From Leptospira terpstrae serovar Hualin str. LT 11-33 = ATCC 700639 (GTDB taxonomy: Bacteria > Spirochaetota > Leptospiria > Leptospirales > Leptospiraceae), in assembly GCF_000332495.1 (NCBI RefSeq), contig NZ_AOGW02000011.1:148501-212500 (forward strand): a stretch of 64,000 nucleotides of DNA, read 5' to 3'. Both the position numbers and the translations under genes were made by a program. The notes below the pieces were generated by a model. That model was not told the origin of the DNA. It worked only from the letters and a program-made list of their open reading frames with translations, and ran no database searches. Of the stretch, positions 25,848 through 34,461 are shown in pieces (positions within the stretch are counted from its first letter, which is position 1; each line of letters starts with the position of its first letter).

Positions 25848-26777
25848 TGGATTTTGATTCACAATTGGAAATCGAATTTCAAAATTTGTGCCTTTGGTTT
25901 TTTCGATATCGATTGTTCCGCGTAATTGTTTCACTAAATTTTTGACCAAAGTCAGTCCGATTCCCTTTCCATCTAACAGTGTATTATCAATACCTAGGCC
26001 ATTGTCTTTCACAACAAGGACAAACTGGTCTTCTATCTTACCCAAAGTAACTTCAATTTTTCCTTCTACCCGATTCATAAAAGCATGACGAAAGGAATTA
26101 GAAACAAGTTCGTTTAATATAAGACCCATAGGAATGGCACGGTCCAAGTCCATTTCTAACCCTTCTTCAATTAACTCATGCAATTCAATATTATTTTTTT
26201 CATTTAAATACGTAATTTTCAAATTACCTAAAATTGAATTAAAAATAAGATTCAAATCAACATATAATAAATTTGGTGAACCATAAATTATTTTATGAAC
26301 AGATGCAATTGCCATAATTCTATTTTGAATTAATCCTAAAGAAGTAGTTAATTTTAAGTCATTCTCTGACTCTACCTGCATTGCTAAAAGACCTGAGATA
26401 ATTTGTAGATTATTGTTTACTCTATGGTGAATTTCCGTGAGTAATTTTGATTTTAATTTCAAATCAGACTTGATCTGTCTTTCATGTTCAATCCTTTTGT
26501 TTTGTTCCTTTTTTACAGAATGAACATATAAAAAGATAAGAAAAAACATGGCATAAAGATCTTTAAAAAAACCTTCATACTCATCAAAATAATCTATGGA
26601 AAACCCATGTTCAAATACATTTGAGATACTTACATAACAAGGAATGACCGCAAGGATCAATACGAATATTCCTTCTCCACGGTATTGTGGGTGTTGGATC
26701 AAATGTTTGATTATGATGTATATCGCAATTAGATAAACAAGTAAAGAAAAAAGATTGAGTAACGCCACGAAATTCAT
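25833..26777 (-). CDS. Membrane sensor histidine kinase (HisKA_2 type)
   Basis: 314 residues. Three membrane helices at about 4-24, 36-55 and 70-88, then a short coiled segment and a HisKA_2-type dimerisation domain with EIHHRVNNNLQIISGLL (phospho-His about 116). A HATPase_c domain follows, with the N-box LNELVSNSFRHAF (about 220) and G-boxes DNGLGID and GKGIGLTLVKNL. There is no receiver domain and no response regulator nearby. The gene upstream (26779-27045) ends 1 base before this ATG, and its product resembles this kinase's membrane part. Confidence 0.9.
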   Translation of the reverse strand: MNFVALLNLFSLLVYLIAIYIIIKHLIQHPQYRGEGIFVLILAVIPCYVSISNVFEHGFSIDYFDEYEGFFKDLYAMFFLIFLYVHSVKKEQNKRIEHERQIKSDLKLKSKLLTEIHHRVNNNLQIISGLLAMQVESENDLKLTTSLGLIQNRIMAIASVHKIIYGSPNLLYVDLNLIFNSILGNLKITYLNEKNNIELHELIEEGLEMDLDRAIPMGLILNELVSNSFRHAFMNRVEGKIEVTLGKIEDQFVLVVKDNGLGIDNTLLDGKGIGLTLVKNLVKQLRGTIDIEKTKGTNFEIRFPIVNQNPIQIE

Positions 26778-26778
26778 A

Positions 26779-27045
26779 TCAACGACTAAACACCAATATT
26801 TCCTTTTTTAAACTCACCAAAAATAGAATTGCGGAAAGAAAGTAAAAAGAATGTTCGAGAAGATTAAAAAAATCATGGAAAAAAAATCCTTCGATGACAG
26901 TAAAAATATTACTTAGCCAAACACAGAAAAACCCTAAAATCAAATAGTAAAATTTTGGAATGAAACCAGAACCAAGCAACCGTAAAGTGATCACCAACCC
27001 TACGCTATCAAAAATAAGATTCAATACTTCACTTATTTGATACAT
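26779..27045 (-). CDS. Small three-helix protein resembling the kinase sensor domain
   Basis: 88 residues, almost entirely three membrane helices. It shares with the adjacent kinase N-terminus the order: LNL start, two helices, a Phe/His-rich loop (EGFFFHDFF against EHGFSIDYF), a third helix and a closing SLKKE (SVKKE in the kinase). It reads as a stand-alone copy of the sensor domain, cotranscribed with the kinase. It could pair with the kinase in the membrane; this is inference. Confidence 0.7.
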   Translation of the reverse strand: MYQISEVLNLIFDSVGLVITLRLLGSGFIPKFYYLILGFFCVWLSNIFTVIEGFFFHDFFNLLEHSFYFLSAILFLVSLKKEILVFSR

Positions 27046-27217
27046 TTTTCACCAATACAGGGAAGACCTGGTTTTACCTAGACGATAAACTATAACAGGA
27101 TTCTGTTTATGGTAAAGTGATAATTTGGAAAAAATGGAACATAAATTCCCAAAATGAATCAGAATTTATTGGTTTTATAAAAATTGATTGCTAGGTATTA
27201 GATTCATTTCATACAAA

Positions 27218-27721
27218 ATGGCAATGTCTGAATTTCCCTTTTTGAAATTTTCTGCAAAAATTGAGATCATCGGAATCAATCCTTTTGTTTTTTTACCCGA
27301 ACCTATTTTGTTAGCACTCATGAAACAAGCAAAAACAGATAAAGGTAAAATTCGAGTGGCTCTTAAAATTGATGGATTCCCATTTACACAAACACTCGTT
27401 AAATACAGTGGACACTGGCGTTTGTATTTGAATACTCCGATGCGAAAAGCAGCAAAAAAAGAAGTGGGAGATAACGCAAATTTTGAGATCAAGTTCAATC
27501 CTGAGAAAAAAATTCACCCTGTGTCTATTGAACTAAAAGTTGCATTGGGAAAAAACAAAAAAGCAAAAGATAAGTTTGATTCATTAAGCCCATCCCTTCA
27601 AAATGAAATGATGCGGTATATCTTTGGACTTAAGTCGGAAAAAAGTAAAAAAGAGAACGTAGACCGGGCCATATTATTTTTGTTGGGAAGTGGAAAGTTT
27701 CTCGGTAGAGATGCATCATAG
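27218..27721 (+). CDS. YdeI/OmpD-associated-like protein with DUF1905-type domain
   Basis: 167 residues from ATG 27218 (a second in-frame ATG lies at 27224; the open frame itself begins at a TTG, 27188). The first 90 residues form a DUF1905-type barrel (FSAKIEII, VALKIDGFPF, HWRLYLNTPMRKAA). The last 60 residues (LSPSLQNEMMRYIFGLKSEKS, then VDRAILFLL) match the YdeI-like C-terminal helical part. Cytosolic; biochemical role unknown. No clear ribosome site. Confidence 0.72.
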   Translation: MAMSEFPFLKFSAKIEIIGINPFVFLPEPILLALMKQAKTDKGKIRVALKIDGFPFTQTLVKYSGHWRLYLNTPMRKAAKKEVGDNANFEIKFNPEKKIHPVSIELKVALGKNKKAKDKFDSLSPSLQNEMMRYIFGLKSEKSKKENVDRAILFLLGSGKFLGRDAS

Positions 27722-27748
27722 AGTTCCCTACCGACAGATTTATTTTTT
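27702..27748. terminator. Probable terminator between convergent genes
   Basis: TCGGTAG (27702) and CTACCGA (27728-27734) pair around a 19-base loop, followed by TTTATTTTTTAA. It overlaps the end of the YdeI-like gene. Confidence 0.4.
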
Positions 27749-27752
27749 AACA

Positions 27753-28742
27753 TTAAGATAAATCAAGAATACTACTTTTAGCCAATCGCAAAACATCTGT
27801 CAGAAATTTTCGATGACTTATAATCAATTCTTGTTTTGATTCCCGGGCAGGATTAAAAATACCACGTTTTCTAAAAACTTTCCAAGGATCCAATTGAATG
27901 TCAGCCCAAGTTCCAATCTCCAATGTTAAAGGAAGAAATCTTGATCCATTCGGATTTGATTTGAGTTTTGCTTTTTGATACTGATTATACAAACGATCCC
28001 AAAGGTCCCCATGGGTTGTGTAGGTTTCGCTTTGAGGACCAAACCGATATAAGATATGATTAAATTTAGTAGTTAAATGATTTGCAATTTTTTGAAACAA
28101 AGGTTCATCTATACACTGTTCATGAGTTCCTGCGTACGGCCACCAAACATGATCTACTGCACCAAATCCAGAATGAATATCGATTACAGGTATCATAAAG
28201 TTTTCGGCAGGTAACAGATATTTGTTGTAAAATCGATCTAATACTTTCGATTCTGCCTGTAAAACATTGCCTCTATAATATGGAAATACGTTGGAAAGCT
28301 TATGGCCACCAAAAAAGAAAGGAGCTTTCACAGCCTCCACGCCAGAGTTTCGCATGAGATCAACACCACCAGGGTTCGACCTACGTTTCATTGCTACACC
28401 ACCGGGATTCAAGATTGGAATACAGACAATTCCAAGCTCCCCATCTTTAATCTCTCGATATAATTCCGAATTTTTGCGACTAAACAAATCATCCAAAAAA
28501 TCTAATAGCACACGAATTCCGATCGTTTCTAAACCATGTACACCCGCAACTAAACCAGCTACGTTTTGTTTGATTGCTTTCTCTTTTCCAATTTCTAAAA
28601 CATAAATGGGAAATCGAAAACCTTCTTTTGTCCTTGTGGAAAAACCAAACTGTTTGAACCTAACTAGTTTACCACCTAACTTTACAATCTTCAATATCCT
28701 ATTCTCGTATCGATTGAGACGTTTCATTCCTCTAAGCATCAA
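27753..28742 (-). CDS. M14-type zinc carboxypeptidase-like protein
   Basis: 329 residues. Zinc-binding motif HGLE (GVHGLETIG, about 71-78), the ILNPGGV region, the second zinc His in VIDIHSGFG (about 190) and a catalytic Glu candidate in LTLEIGTW (about 278) follow the order of M14 metallopeptidases and succinylglutamate-desuccinylase-like deacylases. There is no signal peptide, so it is probably cytosolic. The first Met codons (28742, 28739, 28727) are all possible starts. The substrate is unknown. Confidence 0.8.
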   Translation of the reverse strand: MMLRGMKRLNRYENRILKIVKLGGKLVRFKQFGFSTRTKEGFRFPIYVLEIGKEKAIKQNVAGLVAGVHGLETIGIRVLLDFLDDLFSRKNSELYREIKDGELGIVCIPILNPGGVAMKRRSNPGGVDLMRNSGVEAVKAPFFFGGHKLSNVFPYYRGNVLQAESKVLDRFYNKYLLPAENFMIPVIDIHSGFGAVDHVWWPYAGTHEQCIDEPLFQKIANHLTTKFNHILYRFGPQSETYTTHGDLWDRLYNQYQKAKLKSNPNGSRFLPLTLEIGTWADIQLDPWKVFRKRGIFNPARESKQELIISHRKFLTDVLRLAKSSILDLS

Positions 28743-28994
28743 ATATTAACCTATAAACCCTAGTTACACTTTCAAATATCACGAAACCAAAAATGAATGA
28801 CCTCGGCAAGTCTCACTTTCTCAAACGGAAACCTTTTGGTGAAATTCAATTTAGTTTAATTATATTACAATTTGGTTACGAAAAATGAGTTCACTCGGGA
28901 AAAATTAAAAGATAAAGATAGAATTGAACAATATATAAAATAAAGTTTATGAATTTCATTTACGTAAAAACTGGCTTAAGTCCAAGTTTAACCA

Positions 28995-29960
28995 ATGAGA
29001 CAACCTGCAAAAAAAACAAACACAAAAAAATACAAGGAAGAGTTCGTTACAACCAATGGAACAAAATTACATCTAGGAATTTGGCCTGGTACCAAACAAA
29101 CAATTATTTGTCTGCATGGATTGTCAGGAAATTTATATTCGATGAAACCTTTGGCAGAAAAATTGAATCGTTTAGGCTACAGAGTTTTGTCTTATGATTT
29201 ACGCGGAAGAGGAAATTCAGATAAACCAAAATCAGGTTATGGATTTCAAAATCATATCAATGACCTGAGAGGAATAATTTCTCATTACAAAATAAAAAAC
29301 CCTATTTTTTTTGGACATTCCTTCGGTTGTATGATTGCTCTGCGTTATGCGATTCTTTTTCCAGAACAGGTGAAAGCAATGATTCTTATGGATGGTGGCG
29401 GTCTTCTTTCTCTGCCTAAAAGAATTCAAATACTCAAAGTATTAAAACAGTCCTTTGATAGATTGGATGTCGTTTACCCAACGGTTTCTGATTATTTAAA
29501 GCTGGTGCAAAACTCACCCTTGGTTCCTCGATGGTCAAAAATAATCGAAGAATACTTCCGACTTGAACTACAGAAATATAAAGCAGGATTTGTCTGCCAT
29601 ATGCCAAAGTTTGTTATGGAAGAAGAACTTAAAGAAATGGGGGGATCCATACAACTTGCAAATATATTAAAATATGTAATGTTAGATCCCAAACGAGTGA
29701 TTTCAAAAATGATAGAAAACAAAAATCTAGAATTTGAAAAAATACAGGCACCCACTCTCATCCTTCGCGCAACAGAAATGAATTTATTTCCCAATGACGA
29801 TCTATTACCAAAAGAATCATTCAACTCGATGTTAAAAAGAATTCCAAACGCAAGTGGAAAAGAAATCAAAACAAACCATTATGGAATTCTTTTTGACAAA
29901 TTAAAAGAAAGAGATTTGGCGATCGAAAATTTTTTACTTTTACAGGGAATTTCTAAGTAG
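28995..29960 (+). CDS. Alpha/beta-hydrolase
   Basis: 321 residues. Oxyanion region ICLHGLSGN (about 38-46), nucleophile elbow GHSFGC (Ser about 106), and a C-terminal catalytic His candidate in KTNHYGILFD (about 295). The start at 28995 is the first ATG of the frame; no good ribosome site is visible. The 250 bases upstream show nothing clear. The substrate is not predictable. Confidence 0.85.
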   Translation: MRQPAKKTNTKKYKEEFVTTNGTKLHLGIWPGTKQTIICLHGLSGNLYSMKPLAEKLNRLGYRVLSYDLRGRGNSDKPKSGYGFQNHINDLRGIISHYKIKNPIFFGHSFGCMIALRYAILFPEQVKAMILMDGGGLLSLPKRIQILKVLKQSFDRLDVVYPTVSDYLKLVQNSPLVPRWSKIIEEYFRLELQKYKAGFVCHMPKFVMEEELKEMGGSIQLANILKYVMLDPKRVISKMIENKNLEFEKIQAPTLILRATEMNLFPNDDLLPKESFNSMLKRIPNASGKEIKTNHYGILFDKLKERDLAIENFLLLQGISK

Positions 29961-30171
29961 CAAACACCAAAATTAGTTTTAGAATTGAAAATCGATTCAT
30001 ATTTACTCCTCAAACTTCGTTTATACTTTAGAGAGCAAATATAACAAGAAGGACAAACAATAGGCAATAATTTTTTTACAACATGTAATCATGCAATCAG
30101 AACTCCAAAAAGAATATTGTTACACCATGAGAGGATTCGATACAATGGCATTGACTTCATCCGTACAATTC

Positions 30172-30186
30172 CTAACCTAAGGTTAG
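30172..30186. promoter_or_regulatory. Palindrome upstream of tag
   Basis: CTAACCT-A-AGGTTAG, perfect 7-base arms, ending 40 bases before the tag start. Possible operator; the regulator is not identified. Confidence 0.3.
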
Positions 30187-30225
30187 ATTCTGCATGAATA
30201 GTTAAAATATGCTTTTATAGGCAGT

Positions 30226-30822
30226 ATGGAATCAATCAATATGACAGCAGAGAAAAAAAAGGAACGTTGTTCCTGGTGTTTAAAATTTGACGATTACGTT
30301 AAATACCATGATGAAGAATGGGGTGTCCCCGTTCACAATGACCAAATTCATTTTGAATTTCTAATTCTGGAAGGAGCACAAGCGGGACTGAGTTGGTCTA
30401 CGATTTTAAAGAAACGCGAAGGGTATAGAAAAGTATTTGCAAACTTTGATCCAACTAAGGTTTCAAAATTCACAGATAAAAAATTAGAAAAAATATTACT
30501 CGATCCATCGATTGTCCGGAATCGATTGAAAGTATTTGCCGCAGTAAACAACGCAAAACGTTTTTTGGAAATTCAAAAAGAGTTTGGATCTTTTGATAAT
30601 TACATTTGGAGTTTTGTAGACAACAAACCCATTCAAAACAAACGAAAAAGTTTAAAAGATGTGCCCGCAACAACGAAAGAATCTGATGCCCTCAGCAAAG
30701 ATTTAATCAAACGCGGATTTAAGTTTGTAGGAAGCACCGTCATCTATGCCCATATGCAAGCCTGTGGACTTGTTAATGACCATGTAGAAAGTTGTTTTCG
30801 TTATCAGGAACTCACCTCTTGA
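30226..30822 (+). CDS. tag: DNA-3-methyladenine glycosylase I
   Basis: 198 residues, the usual Tag size. Removes 3-methyladenine from alkylated DNA. The zinc site is CSWC near the N-terminus plus DHVESCF (His and Cys near 185). Typical blocks are YHDEEWGVPVHND, LEGAQAGLSWSTIL and FVGSTVIYAHMQACGLVNDH. Two in-frame ATGs (30226, 30241) are possible starts. The 3' end overlaps the convergent tetR gene by 11 bases. Confidence 0.95.
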   Translation: MESINMTAEKKKERCSWCLKFDDYVKYHDEEWGVPVHNDQIHFEFLILEGAQAGLSWSTILKKREGYRKVFANFDPTKVSKFTDKKLEKILLDPSIVRNRLKVFAAVNNAKRFLEIQKEFGSFDNYIWSFVDNKPIQNKRKSLKDVPATTKESDALSKDLIKRGFKFVGSTVIYAHMQACGLVNDHVESCFRYQELTS

Positions 30823-31402
30823 GTACTCCATAAAATATTACATTCACAACTTCTAATTGAAACTCATGAATATTCAATGGAATTGTAATAGAATTCTTAT
30901 TGCTGAGAATCATTTCAATGGAAGAAAGAAAAAGATGGACGGCAACTTCGGGCATAAAACCTTCCCGAAGTTCTCCTTTCATTTTCGCCATATGAAATAT
31001 CTTCCCAATAGATTCAGGGACTTCTTTTTCTCTACGTTTTCTAAATCTTTCCATTTGATGCGGGAACATCTCTGAAATTTCTCTAATAAACAAATCATTC
31101 ATCACATATGGAGATTCTTCCACAAGAGACTGGTGCATTTTGGAAAACTTTTGCACTGCTGTTAATGTCTCATCATCTGCTATCGCCTGAATCACTTTTT
31201 GAATTTCATTTTGTTTGTACTCCATATAAAATTCCATCAGATCTTGTTTATTGGAGTAATATTTATATAAAGTTTTCCGACTGATCTTCAGTGAACTTGC
31301 GATTTCTTCCATTTTTGTTTTGGAATATCCATACTTTAAGAATAATTCTTCTGCTTTTTCTAATATTCTAATCTGCACCGGATCCAAATTAAAAACCCTC
31401 AC
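30812..31402 (-). CDS. TetR-family regulator
   Basis: 196 residues. An N-terminal helix-turn-helix (KTKMEEIASSLKISRKTLYKYYSNKQDLMEFYM, in the region of residues 24-56) is typical of TetR; the all-helical ligand domain follows. Its start overlaps the stop of the RND pump gene by 4 bases (ATGA), so it is the last gene of the efflux operon and likely represses it. Confidence 0.9.
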   Translation of the reverse strand: MRVFNLDPVQIRILEKAEELFLKYGYSKTKMEEIASSLKISRKTLYKYYSNKQDLMEFYMEYKQNEIQKVIQAIADDETLTAVQKFSKMHQSLVEESPYVMNDLFIREISEMFPHQMERFRKRREKEVPESIGKIFHMAKMKGELREGFMPEVAVHLFLSSIEMILSNKNSITIPLNIHEFQLEVVNVIFYGVLKR

Positions 31403-34400
31403 TTTGTCTTTTTACTCATGGAATCAATCAATCTTGTTATGTACTGATACACCGCAGGAATCACGTAAAGAGTAAGAATGGTAGAAGAAATCAAACCTCC
31501 AATCACTGTCACTCCCATACTGGTTCTCTGTTTGGATGCCTCATTGAGTCCAATGGCAACAGGCAACATCCCCGCAATCAGTGCAATTGATGTCATTAGG
31601 ATCGGCCTTAACCTCGCCCTTCCTGCCTCGATAAGTGCAGTCCGAGTATCTACTCCAGTATTTTGTAAGTCTTTTGCAAAATCAATGAGAAGAATCGAAT
31701 TTTTAGTAGCCAATCCGAAAAGTAAAATCATCCCAATATTCGCAAATATATCCATTGATTTGCCAGTCAAAAACAAACCGAAGAATGCTCCTGTCATTGC
31801 TAGTGGAATTACCACCAAAATGGAAATCGGAATGATAAAACTTTCATACAACGAAGCAAGCACCAGATAAATAAACACAACTCCTAACCCAAGTGCGATG
31901 GCCATATTCTTTCCCGTAGATTCCAAATTTTCCGTTTGCCCACTATAAGAAACTTTGATTCCCTCAGGTGTTGGTAGCTCCTCTTTTAAAATTCTTTGTA
32001 ATTCAGACATTACATACCCAGACCCACGCCCATTTGGATCCGTATCCGCAGATATTTCTACAGACCGACTTCGATTTTGTCTTTGGATCGTAGCAGGTCC
32101 AGTTGTGGGAACACCTGACGTAACAAAAGAAAGCGGGACCAGATAACCGTTGATATTTGGGACAGAGACATGATAAAAATTCTTTTCTATGTTTCTTTGT
32201 TCTTCTAACATTCTAACACGAATATCATACTCTAAGTTTTTTTCTCGAAACACTGCAGGAGTATCACCCTCAAGCATTGTTCTAAGTTCTTTTCCTAATG
32301 ACTGAGGATTTACACCCATCTTTACAATTTGATCTCCCTTCGGAACAATTTTAAATTCAGGGGCACCTTCACGGAGACTAATGTCTGGATCTGTTAGGTC
32401 AGGAATTTTATTTATTTTTTCAAATACTAATTTACTATAAGATTCCACTTCTTCTGGATCATTTCCAGTAATGACAAAGGAAAAGGATCTTTGGCCACCT
32501 CCAATCGCATCGTAATTTTTTACGATAGGTTTTGCATAAGCGTAAGGTGATAGTTCTTTTCTAATGTAGTCTTTGAACTGTGGAGTATTCAGTTTTCTCT
32601 TTTTGGCAGGAACTAATTCCACATAGATATCAATTTTATTTTGTTTTACATACCCAGCAGTTAAATTCACTTCTTTTTTAGATCGCAAAAGTGTATTAAC
32701 TTTTTCGTTTAGTTCTTTTGTAGCTTCTACACTAGAACCAGGTGGCAGTTCAAAGGTTACTGTAAATTGACCTAAATCTTGTGTTGGAATGAATTCGGAT
32801 TTTAAAGTCCTTGATACAAATATACTACTTACAAATATAAACAGCGCTATCCCTAAAACGAATAATGGATGTTTGGTTGATATTTGCAAAGTTCTCACAT
32901 AACCATTGGTTAATTTTTCTTGGAATCGATCAAAGGCACGAAGTGGAACCGATAAATATCTTTCTATTTTTCCCGGTTCTTTGGGGTTATGTTCTCCACC
33001 AAAATATGCTGACATCATCGGCGCAATGGTTAATGCATCATACAAGGAAATGAGTAAGGCAAAACATACGGTTAGTCCAAAGGGACGAAGGATTTGACCG
33101 ATCACTCCATCAATAAAAGCAATGGGACCAAAGACAGCCAAAATCGCGAATGTAGTTGCAATTACAGCCAAAGTAACTTCTTTCGTTCCATCAAGTGCTG
33201 CTTGTTTGCTATCCTTACCCATCTCTTTATGTCTGTGAATATTTTCTCTGACCACAATCGCATCATCAATGAGTAGTCCTACTGCAAGAGATAACGCAAG
33301 CAAAGTCATTTGGTTGATGGTAAACCCAGCAAAACTCATTAGAATGAAAGAACCAAGAAGTGAAGTTGGTAAAGCAAGTCCTGTAATCAATGTGGAACGA
33401 ACACTACCTAAAAAAAATAACACCACAATGATCGTGAGTGCAATTCCTATATAAATGGATTCTTCTACGTCCCAAACATTATCTTTAACCACTTTAGAAG
33501 AATCATTATAATAATCGAATTTGACATCCGGAAATTCTTTCTGAAGATCTGCAACTTTCTTTTTTACTGCTTCTGCCACCTGAACCGAGTTAGCACCTGA
33601 TTGTTTATAAACGAGTAAAAATAGTGCAGGTTTTCCATTCCAAAACGCAAGAGAAGTCACATCTTCTGAACCTACAACCACTCGACCCACATCGGACAAC
33701 TGAATTGGCACTTCATTATTTAAAAAACTAATTGGGACATTTCGAATTTCATCAAAACTTCGGTATTCATTGATGGTTCGAAAAGATAAATCGGATCGTT
33801 CCCCTCTTACTTTTCCCGCCGGAATGTTAGCACCTCCAGCAGCGATTCTTTGTGAAACTTGAGAAGCAGACAAATTTCTGGATTTCAATTTATTTCGATC
33901 CAGTTCTACCCAAATTTCCTTTTTCCTTCCCCCTACAATGTCTACGGATCCAACGTTCGAAATAGAAATTAACCTTTGTTTTATGGTCTCAGAGGCAAAA
34001 TCATAAAATTCATTATCTTCTAAATTAGATTGCAGTGAAAGACTTAAGATGGGTTGGTCTGCCGGATCCAATCGTTTGATAACAGGTTCATCCACTTCTG
34101 CGGGAAGTTTTTTCTTGGCAAAAGCAACTTTGTCGCGAATTTGTTGCTCCGCATAACTGATGACAGTTTCAGAAGAAAACTCTGCAACAATGACCACTGA
34201 TCCTTCATTACAAATAGATCTAAGTTTTTTCAATCCAGAGATTGTAGAAAGTTCATCTTCGATTGGTTTGGCGACCAGTGTTTCAATTTCATTGGGAGCC
34301 GCACCAGGATAAGTTGCATTGATGGATATTGTGGGAAAACTGATATCCGGAAAGTTTTCTACCCCGAGTTTGCCAAAACTAACAATCCCGACAACAACGA

Positions 34401-34461
34401 TGAGAATGACTGTACAAGCGATGAATACAGGTCTTTGTATGGATAATTTTGCTAAATTCAT
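31399..34461 (-). CDS. RND efflux transporter (HAE-1 type)
   Basis: 1020 residues, full length for an inner-membrane RND pump. The N-terminus FIACTVILIVVVGIVSFGKL is helix 1. PDISFPTISINATYPGA begins the periplasmic porter domain. Helix 4 carries the proton-relay motif LLIDDAIVVREN (about 400). The second repeat starts near 530, and the last helices include GLATKNSILLIDFA. Such pumps export drugs, detergents or lipids by proton antiport, working with an adaptor and an outer-membrane channel. The channel is encoded just upstream with a 4-base overlap; no adaptor gene is next to it. Confidence 0.95.
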   Translation of the reverse strand: MNLAKLSIQRPVFIACTVILIVVVGIVSFGKLGVENFPDISFPTISINATYPGAAPNEIETLVAKPIEDELSTISGLKKLRSICNEGSVVIVAEFSSETVISYAEQQIRDKVAFAKKKLPAEVDEPVIKRLDPADQPILSLSLQSNLEDNEFYDFASETIKQRLISISNVGSVDIVGGRKKEIWVELDRNKLKSRNLSASQVSQRIAAGGANIPAGKVRGERSDLSFRTINEYRSFDEIRNVPISFLNNEVPIQLSDVGRVVVGSEDVTSLAFWNGKPALFLLVYKQSGANSVQVAEAVKKKVADLQKEFPDVKFDYYNDSSKVVKDNVWDVEESIYIGIALTIIVVLFFLGSVRSTLITGLALPTSLLGSFILMSFAGFTINQMTLLALSLAVGLLIDDAIVVRENIHRHKEMGKDSKQAALDGTKEVTLAVIATTFAILAVFGPIAFIDGVIGQILRPFGLTVCFALLISLYDALTIAPMMSAYFGGEHNPKEPGKIERYLSVPLRAFDRFQEKLTNGYVRTLQISTKHPLFVLGIALFIFVSSIFVSRTLKSEFIPTQDLGQFTVTFELPPGSSVEATKELNEKVNTLLRSKKEVNLTAGYVKQNKIDIYVELVPAKKRKLNTPQFKDYIRKELSPYAYAKPIVKNYDAIGGGQRSFSFVITGNDPEEVESYSKLVFEKINKIPDLTDPDISLREGAPEFKIVPKGDQIVKMGVNPQSLGKELRTMLEGDTPAVFREKNLEYDIRVRMLEEQRNIEKNFYHVSVPNINGYLVPLSFVTSGVPTTGPATIQRQNRSRSVEISADTDPNGRGSGYVMSELQRILKEELPTPEGIKVSYSGQTENLESTGKNMAIALGLGVVFIYLVLASLYESFIIPISILVVIPLAMTGAFFGLFLTGKSMDIFANIGMILLFGLATKNSILLIDFAKDLQNTGVDTRTALIEAGRARLRPILMTSIALIAGMLPVAIGLNEASKQRTSMGVTVIGGLISSTILTLYVIPAVYQYITRLIDSMSKKTK

